A stretch of DNA of 64,000 nt from an uncultured bacterium (GTDB lineage Bacteria; Cyanobacteriota; Vampirovibrionia; Gastranaerophilales; Gastranaerophilaceae): the NCBI GenBank assembly GCA_902761735.1, contig CACWLL010000003.1, forward strand, positions 62,001-126,000, given 5' to 3'. Under the pieces are notes generated by a model. The model made no database searches, had not been told where the DNA came from, and saw only the letters and a list, made by a program, of their open reading frames with translations. The translations under genes were made by a program, and so were the position numbers. Numbering within the stretch: the first letter of the stretch is position 1; every line of letters starts with the position of its first letter. Positions 52,764 to 60,656 of this stretch are shown piece by piece.

Positions 52764-53168
52764 ATGACAAATATTAGAAAAGTTTTTATTTCGCATTGTT
52801 GGGATTATGAAGATGATTATGATACAATAAAAGATTGGATTAATAACACTCCTTATTATGAATTTTATGATTATAGTATTTCTGCTGACAAAAAACTTGT
52901 AGGTTTAAATAATTATGAATTGGCAAACGCAATAAAAGAACGTATCCGTCAGTGTAGCGTATTTATCGTTCCAACAGCCGTATATTCATCATGTAGTGAA
53001 TGGGTTAAATTTGAAATTGAGGTTGCTGTAGCAATGAAAAAGCCTATTTTAGGTGTTAACCCTTGGGGACAACAACATTATTCTATTAATGTAACAACAC
53101 ATGCGAATAAAATTGTTGGTTGGAATTCTAAAAGTGTAATAGACGGTATAAAAGAATTAACAAGATAA
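52764..53168 (+). CDS. Thoeris ThsB-like TIR protein
   Basis: The 134-residue protein is a compact TIR-like domain of the MTH538/ThsB type: KVFISHCWDYEDDYDTIKDW, YEFYDYSISADKKL, ECSVFIVPTAVYSS-like strand, SEWVKFEIEVAVAMKKPILGVNPWG and VGWNSKSVIDGIKEL. In Thoeris, ThsB senses phage and makes a cyclic ADP-ribose-type signal that activates the NADase ThsA. Here no ThsA (SIR2-SLOG) gene is present; the partner is the TPR-containing gene just before it. The AAGGAG site lies within the end of that gene, so the two are translated as a pair. Confidence 0.82.
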   Translation: MTNIRKVFISHCWDYEDDYDTIKDWINNTPYYEFYDYSISADKKLVGLNNYELANAIKERIRQCSVFIVPTAVYSSCSEWVKFEIEVAVAMKKPILGVNPWGQQHYSINVTTHANKIVGWNSKSVIDGIKELTR

Positions 53169-53370
53169 TTTAAGAAGTAAGAATAATATTAAACTGTCTA
53201 AAATTAAGAATGTTTTAAAATATATTATATAATATAATTTTATCTCAATCTCACAGATAATTTAATCTTGTTTTGAGTGTCAATTTACAGGCAGTAGGGC
53301 GAGAACCACCCGTTTGTGTGAATGCGTAAATAGTGAACTCTTCGCATATACGTTTTTATATTTTATAAAT

Positions 53371-53399
53371 ACAAGAGGATGTGTTTAGCATCCTCTTGT
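53371..53399. terminator. Hairpin between convergent genes
   Basis: ACAAGAGGATG and CATCCTCTTGT pair perfectly over 11 bp around a 7-base loop. Flanking T-runs are weak on both sides. It lies between the ThsB-like gene and the leftward small gene. The rest of 53169-53370 has no gene. Confidence 0.6.
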
Positions 53400-53407
53400 G
53401 AAATTCT

Positions 53408-53776
53408 TTATTTATCTTCAATAAATACATGGGCACCGTTCATTGTTACCCAATGTCCGTTTTCAAGATTTGGATTTGGGTTATGAAAATTTAGAATGCG
53501 GTTAAGTCGTTTGTTACTTTCATTATCTTTTGCTTTGAATTTTGCCCTTATTTCATCAGAAAACTTTTGGCTCGGAGTTTTAGGGATGTCAGTTTTCACT
53601 GTTGGTTGCGTTATTGCAGCTTCTTTAACAGGTTTACTAATAAGGGCAGCCTGTCCTGTTGATTTACTTGTATTTTTTATATACAATTTAGCTGCTTCAA
53701 GAGATTTATTAGAAAAATTATGCAGCATATGTGGCACAAATCTGGATTTATTTTCATAGCGAATTAATGAATTCAA
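53408..53776 (-). CDS. Small protein with phage-minor-head-like C-terminus
   Basis: The 122-residue protein has a helical, Thr/Pro-rich middle and ends NGHWVTMNGAHVFIEDK. That ending resembles the conserved tail of phage minor head proteins (WVTINGxHVxI pattern). It may be a remnant of a Mu F-like protein or an adaptor for a toxin. It lies 11 bases after the lipase-like gene. I see no catalytic motif. Confidence 0.5.
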   Translation of the reverse strand: MNSLIRYENKSRFVPHMLHNFSNKSLEAAKLYIKNTSKSTGQAALISKPVKEAAITQPTVKTDIPKTPSQKFSDEIRAKFKAKDNESNKRLNRILNFHNPNPNLENGHWVTMNGAHVFIEDK

Positions 53777-53787
53777 TTTGTTATTTT

Positions 53788-54330
53788 TTATATTGGATTA
53801 ATTTTTAAATCAGGCACTAAATATATTAATCCTGATTGTTTATCTAACATTTTATTAAATAATTTGTCAGATTGCCTACCATAAGTCTTTATTTTTTTGT
53901 CATCATATGCAAAGTGTTCAGGATGTGCTTCTACGATATGTTTACTCCCGATGGGTGCAATAGCTATTGAGGGTAAACCTGTATGATGAGCAAGAAGGTT
54001 AGCTATTGAACCACCAAGAGAATATCCCGTTAACTCAATTCGTGCGTTAGGATATTTAGTTTTAACTAAATTATATAAATGTTCCGCATTGAAGTATTGC
54101 TCCGGGATATTATTTGAATATAAAATTTTTAAGGCATCTATATCATCTTCCTTTTGTGAAATGTCAGCTCCAGAAAAGGCTAAAACAATTCTATTATTTT
54201 GTTTATAGACTCTTGCATCAAAACTTTTATTTTTTATTATATTGTCAAATTCATGTAATGTTTGCCAATTTTGTATTTCTTTTTTATTTTGTGCACCATC
54301 ACAAAATTTCAGACTTTCGTATGTGTTCAT
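53788..54330 (-). CDS. Lipase-fold alpha/beta hydrolase (class 3/DUF2974-like)
   Basis: The 180-residue protein has the nucleophile elbow GYSLGGS preceded by IELT and followed by IANLLAHHTGLPSIAIAP, and an earlier RIVLAFSGAD strand, as in class 3 lipases and DUF2974 proteins. A distal His (HFAYDD) may complete the triad. No signal peptide is present. I chose the ATG at 54330, which has GGAG upstream; 54375 is an alternative. Its partner downstream has a phage-head-like tail, and a membrane protein is divergent, so a toxin module is possible. Confidence 0.7.
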   Translation of the reverse strand: MNTYESLKFCDGAQNKKEIQNWQTLHEFDNIIKNKSFDARVYKQNNRIVLAFSGADISQKEDDIDALKILYSNNIPEQYFNAEHLYNLVKTKYPNARIELTGYSLGGSIANLLAHHTGLPSIAIAPIGSKHIVEAHPEHFAYDDKKIKTYGRQSDKLFNKMLDKQSGLIYLVPDLKINPI

Positions 54331-54364
54331 TGATTTTCTCCTTTTTTTATGATTAAATATTTGC

Positions 54365-54745
54365 ATGAATTCCAAATTAAGAACAATCTTGCTTATAATT
54401 TATTTAATTTTTCAAATTCTTTTGTTGATATATCTTGCTTTTAATTTTATACTTCTTTGCTATGCTCTATGGTTACTATACGGATTAGGTGTAGAATTTT
54501 TGTATCAAAATCATTTAATTATTAAAATGTTGATTATATATGGTTTCATAATATTCGGATACATTTTCTGCTATTACCTTATTTATAGATCAGCAAAGGT
54601 TACAAAAAAAATGACAAATAATATACCTTTATTAAAATCAGAAAAAGTAGTGTTGTATCTTGCGGCAATCTTAATAATTGCAAATATAGTATTTGCAATT
54701 ATATTGTTCCCATTTTCAAAGATTCTTTTTGATTATGGTATGTAG
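54365..54745 (+). CDS. Small membrane protein, possible immunity protein
   Basis: The 126-residue product has about four hydrophobic segments (residues 5-27, 28-48, 55-78, 98-120) and little else. It is divergent from the lipase-like gene, with 34 bases between starts. An immunity role against a membrane-acting lipase would fit, but this rests on position. No family is recognised. Confidence 0.5.
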   Translation: MNSKLRTILLIIYLIFQILLLIYLAFNFILLCYALWLLYGLGVEFLYQNHLIIKMLIIYGFIIFGYIFCYYLIYRSAKVTKKMTNNIPLLKSEKVVLYLAAILIIANIVFAIILFPFSKILFDYGM

Positions 54746-55065
54746 ATACTTTGGTTAATTTATATAAAAACTAGCATGAATCCATAAAAATCTCCTTTTA
54801 ATTTGTTTAATACACTAAATTCCATACACTACCAATTTCAGCTATATTCTTCTAAAAGTAAATCCTTTTCCAAAAATCCGGTTGACTAAGATACAGAAAA
54901 CAAGTAAATGTATTAAATTTATGCTACTACTGTAACATACAAAACATGCTCGGCATGAATAATTAACGAAAAATTAATAATTATACATAAAATCTCAATC
55001 TCAAAGATATTTTAATCTCATACCGAGTGCTAAATAACAAAAAGTTCTATATTTGGGTTATAGGT
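54746..55065. other. Intergenic region before the second Mu-like element
   Basis: This AT-rich stretch of 320 bases has no gene with a ribosome site. A sequence reading CTCAATCTCA-AGATA-TTTAATCT around 54990 resembles one near 53246, upstream of the leftward hairpin. Otherwise I see nothing. Confidence 0.3.
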
Positions 55066-55160
55066 TTTCAGGACAGTTGTGATTGGAGTTTTTAGGTAAA
55101 TATGCCTAATTACAGGGCGATAGAGGCAGGTTTATAGTGTAGAGATTTGTCGGACTATTT

Positions 55161-55286
55161 TTGCACTTTTGTCACAAATTTTGCACTAATTTGCACTAAT
55201 ATTTAGTTATGCTGAATCTTGTTTCAGCATCTATTCCGCTTGGTATTTGAATTTTCTAGAGTGCAAAATAGTGCAATATAGTGCAA
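55161..55286. promoter_or_regulatory. TTGCACT iterons around a hairpin (copy 2)
   Basis: TTGCACT lies at 55161, 55181 and 55191. AGTGCAA lies at 55260, 55270 and 55280, mostly at 10-base spacing, one helical turn. The central stem ATGCTGAA/TTCAGCAT (55209-55230) differs from copy 1 by paired changes that keep base pairing. Confidence 0.65.
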
Positions 55287-55377
55287 AAATAATTTATCTA
55301 TCAAATTAAGATTAACAAAATTGACACAAAAATTGAGATTAGATTGTGGTAATTTATTTTGTAAATATAATAATTTT

Positions 55378-56397
55378 ATGGAAAAGAATTTAAGAGAATA
55401 TACAAAACTTGCAAAAACTTCTACTCAGATTATGCTAGCGGCAATTGATAATTTCAATAGAGTGTTTAGTGATTATAAAAATCAGACTACATTTATTTTA
55501 ATTACAAATGCGTGGGAGTTAATTAGTAAAGCTATTTTATTAAAAAAGAGAAAGAATATATATCGAGATAAAGCAAAAAAGATTACTATAGCGGCAGAAG
55601 AAGCAACTTTAAAACTATATAATGAAAAAATATTAACTGAAAATCAAATTGATTTATTGAATCAAATTTTTTCAATAAGAAATCATTGTGTACATAATAT
55701 TTGTCCTGAAATTCCAATAGAAATAACCCACCATCTATTTTTCTTTTCTTGCAAATTTTATAAGGATTTAATAATTAAATTTTTCCCAAAATATAAAAAA
55801 ATAGTTGAAACAAATTTTATTTCAATTTCCTTTAGTGAAACACTAACATATGCAGATAAAGTTAAGAATATTGTAAGTAAATTAAAAACAGTAAAGAATA
55901 AAACGAATAAAGAATTAGTATGGTTATTAGAAAGAGGAATATGTTATAAATCAAGTTCTAGTTTTATTTCTCAAGCAGAATTTGAGAAAAAATATAAAAA
56001 CAAAAATAGAATATTATCTAATTTAGAATTAAATAAATTTTTAAACTCAACTGATATGGTAAGAATTGTTCCGGTTCAAGCTCCAAAGAATTTTAGTGCC
56101 GATATTATCCTTAGAAAAGGGGATAAAAAACTTACAACTTCATTACCCGTAATTTACAAAAAGAGTAATGTGAATGATGATTATCCTTTTTTAACCAGTG
56201 ATCTAGCAAAAAAGATTTCCAAAGATACGAATTATACAGCCAGACTTATTAGTAAACTCGGATTAAAAGGAGATGAAGAATATCATTATCCCGTCAAATC
56301 ATCTAAAAATGGTACGACGCATAAATATTCAGAAAAGGCATTGTCATTTATTAAAGGTTTTTTAGAAGATAAACCTGATTATAATCCATACAGATAA
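55378..56397 (+). CDS. DUF3644/HEPN-like protein (cargo of copy 2)
   Basis: The 339-residue protein begins with a helical domain resembling DUF3644 (IMLAAIDNFNRVFSDYKNQ, FILITNAWELISKAILL). It carries R101, N102 and H106 in IRNHCVHN, the RNxxxH motif of HEPN ribonucleases. The C-terminal part (residues 190-330) is basic and may bind DNA or RNA. It lies between the iterons and the transposase, a place where copy 1 has only about 100 bases, so it is a passenger. The start is uncertain: a TTG at 55321 would add 19 residues. Confidence 0.65.
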   Translation: MEKNLREYTKLAKTSTQIMLAAIDNFNRVFSDYKNQTTFILITNAWELISKAILLKKRKNIYRDKAKKITIAAEEATLKLYNEKILTENQIDLLNQIFSIRNHCVHNICPEIPIEITHHLFFFSCKFYKDLIIKFFPKYKKIVETNFISISFSETLTYADKVKNIVSKLKTVKNKTNKELVWLLERGICYKSSSSFISQAEFEKKYKNKNRILSNLELNKFLNSTDMVRIVPVQAPKNFSADIILRKGDKKLTTSLPVIYKKSNVNDDYPFLTSDLAKKISKDTNYTARLISKLGLKGDEEYHYPVKSSKNGTTHKYSEKALSFIKGFLEDKPDYNPYR

Positions 56398-56465
56398 ATA
56401 CACTTGACTTCTGTCTCAACAAGAGTGATGAATGTGTGTAATAACACTATCACGGAGTTTGATAT

Positions 56466-58178
56466 ATGCAAAAGCAAGTTGAGACAATTAAATTTACTCC
56501 CGAAAAATGTAAACAAATAGCACTTGCAAGACTTGATGTAGTTCATCATTGGCTCGAGTTCAGAAAGAAATCTCAAAATAAACTCCAAGCTGATTATGAT
56601 TTTGTGAAATTGCATAATACTTCAAACTCTCACTTATTTGAGATTTTAGGTAAAATCTCCCGCGGAAGTTTGCACCGTTGGTATGCAATGCTAAACGGAA
56701 CAGAAGATTATACAAAGTTATTACCACAATATAAATATAGCAGTGTTGATGATTATAGAACAGTATTAAATGATGAAGAAATAAAAATATTTATGGGTTT
56801 GCTTTTGCATCCGAATAGATTATCTATTGGAAAAGCAATAGCACTAACAAAATACAAACTAAAAGAACAAGGACAGAGTTTTATTCCATCTGATATTACT
56901 TTTAGGAGATATGCAAAATGGTTCAAAGATAACAATTACGATAAATGGATTTTAGCACGTGACGGGGAGAAAGCATTATCTGATAAAGTTGAACCCTACA
57001 TAAAACGTGATGCGTTGCTTTTAGAAGTCGGGGATATTCTTGTAGCAGATGGGCATAAACTCGCCTTTCAGGTGATTAATCCATTTACAGGCAAACCCAC
57101 CAGAGCAACTCTTGTTGGATTTTTAGATTGGAAATCAACAGCACTCGTTGGCTATGAAATTATGCTTGAAGAAAATACCCAATGTATCGCAAGTGCATTA
57201 AGAAATGCAATTATAAATCTTGATATGATACCGAAAGTTGTTTATCAGGATAACGGCAGAGCGTTTCGGGCAAAATACTTTACAGATGACAGAGGATTTA
57301 GTGAGTTAGGATTTAACGGACTATATTCAAAACTAGGAATAGAAACCGTTTTTGCAAGACCGTATAATGCGAGAGCAAAAGTTATTGAAAGATTCTTTAA
57401 AGAATTTCAGGAAGGTTTTGAAAAATTATTGCCAAGCTATATTGGCTCATCGATAAATAACAAACCTGCGTATATGATGCGGAATGAAAAATTCCATAAA
57501 AACCTTCATAGCGAATATATTCCAACAATAGAAGAAACAATAAAAATGATTGATATGTGGCTGAGTTTTAAAAATTCTCAGCCTTGCCCGAATGCTCCGG
57601 ATAAAACAATCGCAGAAGTTTTATCAGAAAGAAAACGGCAGAATATTGATATAAATACACTTGAGGATTTAATGCTATCAACAGAAGTTAAGACAATTCA
57701 GCGGAATGGTATCAGGTTCTTAAATTGTGATTATTTTGATGAGAGGTTATACGGCTTTAAAAGCAAAGTTTTAATAAAATACAATCTTTTTGACCTTACA
57801 AGTATTAAGGTTTACACCCCGAAAGGCGAATATTTATGCACTGCAGAGCATGTAACAGAAACACATCCGATGGCAAAACTCTTGGGTAATGTCAAAGATT
57901 ATGAAGATTACAAGCAGAAAATTGTAAGACAACGACAGTTAAAAAAGAAAACAGTTGAATCGGTTAAAAAATATCTGAAAGCAGAGGATATAAAACTGCT
58001 TGAAACTCAGATAGAGCCCAATGAAATCCAAATGCTGTTCAAAACGGATTTAAAAAGGGTTCAAACACTGTTCAAAAATAATTCAGAAAAATATGAGTAT
58101 TTAATAATCCATAATCCACAAGATGAATGGATTGCAGAGTTTAAAAAGACAAAGGAGTACAGGCTTTTATATGAATAA
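56466..58178 (+). CDS. Mu-like DDE transposase (MuA family), copy 2
   Basis: The 570-residue protein is a close homologue of the one at 29990, with six extra N-terminal residues (MQKQVETIKF). The catalytic residues are D195 (LVADGHKL), D262 (YQDNGRAF) and E308 (VIERFFKEF). Differences are spread through the gene and are mostly silent or conservative, so both copies appear to be under selection. GGAG lies 10 bases before the ATG. It overlaps the MuB-like gene by 8 bases, as in copy 1. Confidence 0.9.
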   Translation: MQKQVETIKFTPEKCKQIALARLDVVHHWLEFRKKSQNKLQADYDFVKLHNTSNSHLFEILGKISRGSLHRWYAMLNGTEDYTKLLPQYKYSSVDDYRTVLNDEEIKIFMGLLLHPNRLSIGKAIALTKYKLKEQGQSFIPSDITFRRYAKWFKDNNYDKWILARDGEKALSDKVEPYIKRDALLLEVGDILVADGHKLAFQVINPFTGKPTRATLVGFLDWKSTALVGYEIMLEENTQCIASALRNAIINLDMIPKVVYQDNGRAFRAKYFTDDRGFSELGFNGLYSKLGIETVFARPYNARAKVIERFFKEFQEGFEKLLPSYIGSSINNKPAYMMRNEKFHKNLHSEYIPTIEETIKMIDMWLSFKNSQPCPNAPDKTIAEVLSERKRQNIDINTLEDLMLSTEVKTIQRNGIRFLNCDYFDERLYGFKSKVLIKYNLFDLTSIKVYTPKGEYLCTAEHVTETHPMAKLLGNVKDYEDYKQKIVRQRQLKKKTVESVKKYLKAEDIKLLETQIEPNEIQMLFKTDLKRVQTLFKNNSEKYEYLIIHNPQDEWIAEFKKTKEYRLLYE

Positions 58179-58851
58179 GATTTTTGTAAAAACGCAGAAT
58201 GTGAAAAACTTTATAGGATTAGTTGAAAACCTAATCAACAAACCAAAGAATATTCCAAAAATGGGATTGGTTTATGGTGAACCCGGACTTGGGAAATCTC
58301 AGACAGCATTGTGGCTTGCGTGCAAGTATGACGGAATTTATTTAAGGGCATCAAACCTAATGACAGGTCGCTGGCTTTTGGAAGAAATGGTAAAGGAACT
58401 TGATGAAATACCCAGATTTTTGACTTCGGATAATTTTAATCTTGTGGTTAAAAAGCTGAAACAAAATCCGCAGGTCATTTTTATTGATGAAATTGATTAC
58501 CTGATGAATAATTACAAAACCATTGAAACCCTCAGAGATATCCACGATGAAACCGGATGTCCGATTATATTTATTGGAATGGGATTGGCGCACAGGAAAC
58601 TTGAAAGGTACAAACATCTTTATGACAGGTTTTCGGAAATTCTAAAGTTTGAAACTTTTGGGGTAAATGATATCAGGCAAATTATTAATCAATTATCAGA
58701 AGTTACGTTTACTCCCGATTCGGTTGAATATATCCATTCAAAATTTAATAGGTTCAGACAAATTGTTCAACTTATAAATCAAATGGAAATATTTGGCAAA
58801 GATAATAATTTAGTAGAAATAAATATGGAGGTTATAAGTCATATTTTATGA
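58171..58851 (+). CDS. MuB-like AAA+ ATPase, copy 2
   Basis: The 226-residue protein keeps Walker A GEPGLGKS and Walker B VIFIDEID and is nearly identical to the copy at 31677. The ATG at 58171 follows AAAGGAG; a reading frame open further upstream would overlap the transposase and is not needed. Its role is to capture the target and activate the transposase. It overlaps the next, broken gene by 4 bases. Confidence 0.88.
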   Translation: MNKIFVKTQNVKNFIGLVENLINKPKNIPKMGLVYGEPGLGKSQTALWLACKYDGIYLRASNLMTGRWLLEEMVKELDEIPRFLTSDNFNLVVKKLKQNPQVIFIDEIDYLMNNYKTIETLRDIHDETGCPIIFIGMGLAHRKLERYKHLYDRFSEILKFETFGVNDIRQIINQLSEVTFTPDSVEYIHSKFNRFRQIVQLINQMEIFGKDNNLVEINMEVISHIL

Positions 58852-59356
58852 ACATAGAAAAATTGGCACGACATTTAAAAGAATTTACTATTGTTGAAAT
58901 TGAAATGATTGCAGAGTGTAATTGCAATACAGAGCTTGAACACCTTTTGAACGAGAATAAATTGGTATTTGAACAAGGTTTGTATAAATATAAAGAGCCG
59001 GAGCACTTAAAACTTTTGATATTTTTGAAAAACCGATTTATAAAAGCTGTGAACGGATTTTGTTTAAGAATATGGCAATTATGTATTTGAATAATCGCAG
59101 ACTTACAAAAGATACTTTAAAAGGCTACCGTTCACAGTTAAAATATAATATTATTCCGTTTTTTGAGGGTTTATATGCTGATGAAATTACTTATGAAAAG
59201 ATATTAGAATTTGTTGAATTTATGAAGAAAAAATTTAAACCGAAGACTGCAAGTAACGGAGTAACCTTGCTGGGCAGTATTTTAAAATATGCATTTATGG
59301 AGGGTTATATCAAAAATAATCCGTATTTTGGTGTTAGAAATTCAATGTGTAAATAA
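58848..59356 (+). pseudogene. Frameshifted accessory gene (integrase core-binding-like), copy 2
   Basis: Frame 1 (58848-59090) encodes MNIEKLARHLKEFTIVEIEM, matching the N-terminus of the copy 1 protein, and then loses similarity after about residue 48. From about 58994 another frame continues open, reading FDIFEKPIYKSCERILFKNM and then LNNRRLTKDTLKGYRSQLKY, a core-binding-like region, to 59356. One frame change near 58990-59000 explains this. The second half is only distantly similar to copy 1. Programmed frameshifting is less likely but not excluded. Confidence 0.7.
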
Positions 59357-59365
59357 GGAGACATT

Positions 59366-59764
59366 ATGACTAAATTAGATAAATTAAAACAGGCAGAGCA
59401 TTTATATGTTTATGATAAACAACCGCTTGATGTGATTGGCGCAAAACTTGATTTATCGCGCAGGACTTTATTCTATTGGAAAAAGGAATACGAATGGGAT
59501 AAAAAGAGGTTTGAAAAAGGCCGAGAGCTGGAACTATTTAACCGTGAGCTGATGAAATTTGCTCAAAAAATTATGGATAAAATTTCAAATGATATTGATA
59601 ACAATCAACAAACACCACAGGCAGAGATGTATTCGCTGATGAATATCTTAAAAAATCTGCCGCAAGTAAAACAGCAAACAACAGTACCAATACAAAAACA
59701 AAAAACTCTTTCACCTGAGCATTTTAAACAAATAGAGAAAGAGCTGTTTGGGATTGATTTCTAA
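59366..59764 (+). CDS. Small HTH protein (terminase-small-subunit/DUF1804-like), copy 2
   Basis: The 132-residue protein is a close homologue of the one at 32910: MTKLDKLKQAEHLYVYDKQP and LDLSRRTLFYWKKEYEWDKK. AAGGAGA precedes the ATG. Its stop overlaps the stop of the convergent gene A by 4 bases, which shows the arrangement of the element without the cargo found in copy 1. Confidence 0.6.
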   Translation: MTKLDKLKQAEHLYVYDKQPLDVIGAKLDLSRRTLFYWKKEYEWDKKRFEKGRELELFNRELMKFAQKIMDKISNDIDNNQQTPQAEMYSLMNILKNLPQVKQQTTVPIQKQKTLSPEHFKQIEKELFGIDF

Positions 59765-60009
59765 AGTCGTTCTATATACCAGTTTGACATTCCAAAGTGA
59801 TTAAAATTCCAATGGAGTTCAAAATAAAAATTAAACTCCAAAGAGTTGTCGTCTTTGAAGTTCCAAGAGTATTTATTTAGTTGTGTTTTGCGGTAACTTT
59901 CAAACGTGTCCTGAATTTCTTTTGCAAACTTTTTTCTGAATTCAGAATACGGAATGTCAAGTGTTTCTTTAGTCAATTTATTTTTCACCTTCATTTCGCT
60001 TCGCTCCAT
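59761..60009 (-). CDS. Small conserved element protein A (copy 2)
   Basis: The 82-residue product is over 90 per cent identical by eye to the protein at 37810-38049 except at the N-terminus, which reads MERSEMKV because a short insertion replaced the original start region. The function is unknown. Conservation of the C-terminus in both copies supports the gene. Confidence 0.6.
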   Translation of the reverse strand: MERSEMKVKNKLTKETLDIPYSEFRKKFAKEIQDTFESYRKTQLNKYSWNFKDDNSLEFNFYFELHWNFNHFGMSNWYIERL

Positions 60010-60042
60010 TACAGATACAGGCTCACAAGTTTCGGCTTCGCC

Positions 60043-60354
60043 TTAACTGTTCGCTTTGTAAAAATAATCTTCAAATCCTCTTATATTATCAAGTTCAATG
60101 TTATATCGTTTGCCGTTTTTATCAACACAAGTTGCGAAGCGGATTTCTGTACGGCAACGACCGGATAGCGAGCAGATTGAGCGGACTATGCCGTGAGGCA
60201 TAAAAGCGAAACTCTGCGAGCGTGGAAGAAATCCAAGACAATCAACGGTTTTATCGGCAAACCTGTTTTCCCATAAACAAATCAACAGTCCGATTTCTTG
60301 TGTTTTTAAGTTTAAAATCTTTGTTCCGTATAGTTTGTAATCTTTTTCAATCAT
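60043..60354 (-). CDS. Small conserved element protein B with 34-residue insertion (copy 2)
   Basis: The 103-residue product matches the 66-residue protein at 38027-38227 on both sides of an inserted segment that begins CLGFLPRSQSFAF and ends CRTEIR. The insertion is exactly 102 bases, in frame, between Asp and Phe of the sequence VDFATC. The C-terminus is also changed by a second insertion. The protein may still fold if the insert is a surface loop. GGAG precedes the ATG. Confidence 0.6.
   Translation of the reverse strand: MIEKDYKLYGTKILNLKTQEIGLLICLWENRFADKTVDCLGFLPRSQSFAFMPHGIVRSICSLSGRCRTEIRFATCVDKNGKRYNIELDNIRGFEDYFYKANS
60139..60240. repeat. 102-bp GC-richer insertion inside a gene
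   Basis: The segment is absent from the homologous gene in copy 1. It carries inverted ends GGATTTCT (60141-60148) and AGAAATCC (60227-60234) and an inner hairpin ATGCC-GTGA-GGCAT (60188-60201). Its base composition contrasts with the host gene. Confidence 0.65.
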
Positions 60355-60573
60355 AGTATGCTCCTTTCAAGCTACACCATTCATCGCTCTTTCAGATGGA
60401 AAAATCAACTTAATGTGTCTAAAACGTATCATCTCAACACAATAATTTTGAACACAAATTGAACGGCAATTAAACGTATCTTGAATGAAGGATTGACAAA
60501 ATCATTAAAATAGTAAATAATGATATTAGTAACAAAGATATTAACAAAATTATTAATTAAAAAGATATACTCG

Positions 60574-60618
60574 CCATAGATTTATTCTATGGTTCAAATG
60601 ACAGGCTTAATGCCTGTC
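60574..60618. other. Two perfect tandem hairpins
   Basis: CCATAGA/TCTATGG (60574-60592) and GACAGGC/GCCTGTC (60600-60618) each have 7-bp stems and 5-base loops, 7 bases apart. They sit just before the promoter of the NYN gene and could also act in an mRNA from an upstream promoter (TTGACA at 60493). Confidence 0.5.
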
Positions 60619-60620
60619 GT

Positions 60621-60649
60621 TTGCGTTATATTTGGATTTGCAGTATAAT
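60621..60649 (+). promoter_or_regulatory. Promoter for leaderless NYN mRNA
   Basis: TTGCGT (60621-60626) and TATAAT (60644-60649) have 17-base spacing. Only seven bases separate the -10 from the ATG at 60657, and no ribosome site is present. Confidence 0.5.
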
Positions 60650-60656
60650 TAGAAGC

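Larger units (their letters stand above)
55066..60460 (+). mobile_element. Mu-like transposable element, copy 2 (limits approximate)
   Basis: The left end has the TTTCAGGACAGTT motif (55066-55078) and the iteron module. The operon contains MuA-like, MuB-like, a frameshifted accessory gene and an HTH gene, then the convergent small genes A and B. Compared with copy 1 it gained a DUF3644-like gene at the left and two short insertions at the right, and it lacks the large cargo block and the gene at 38231. The similarity to copy 1 fades near 60460. Confidence 0.65.
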
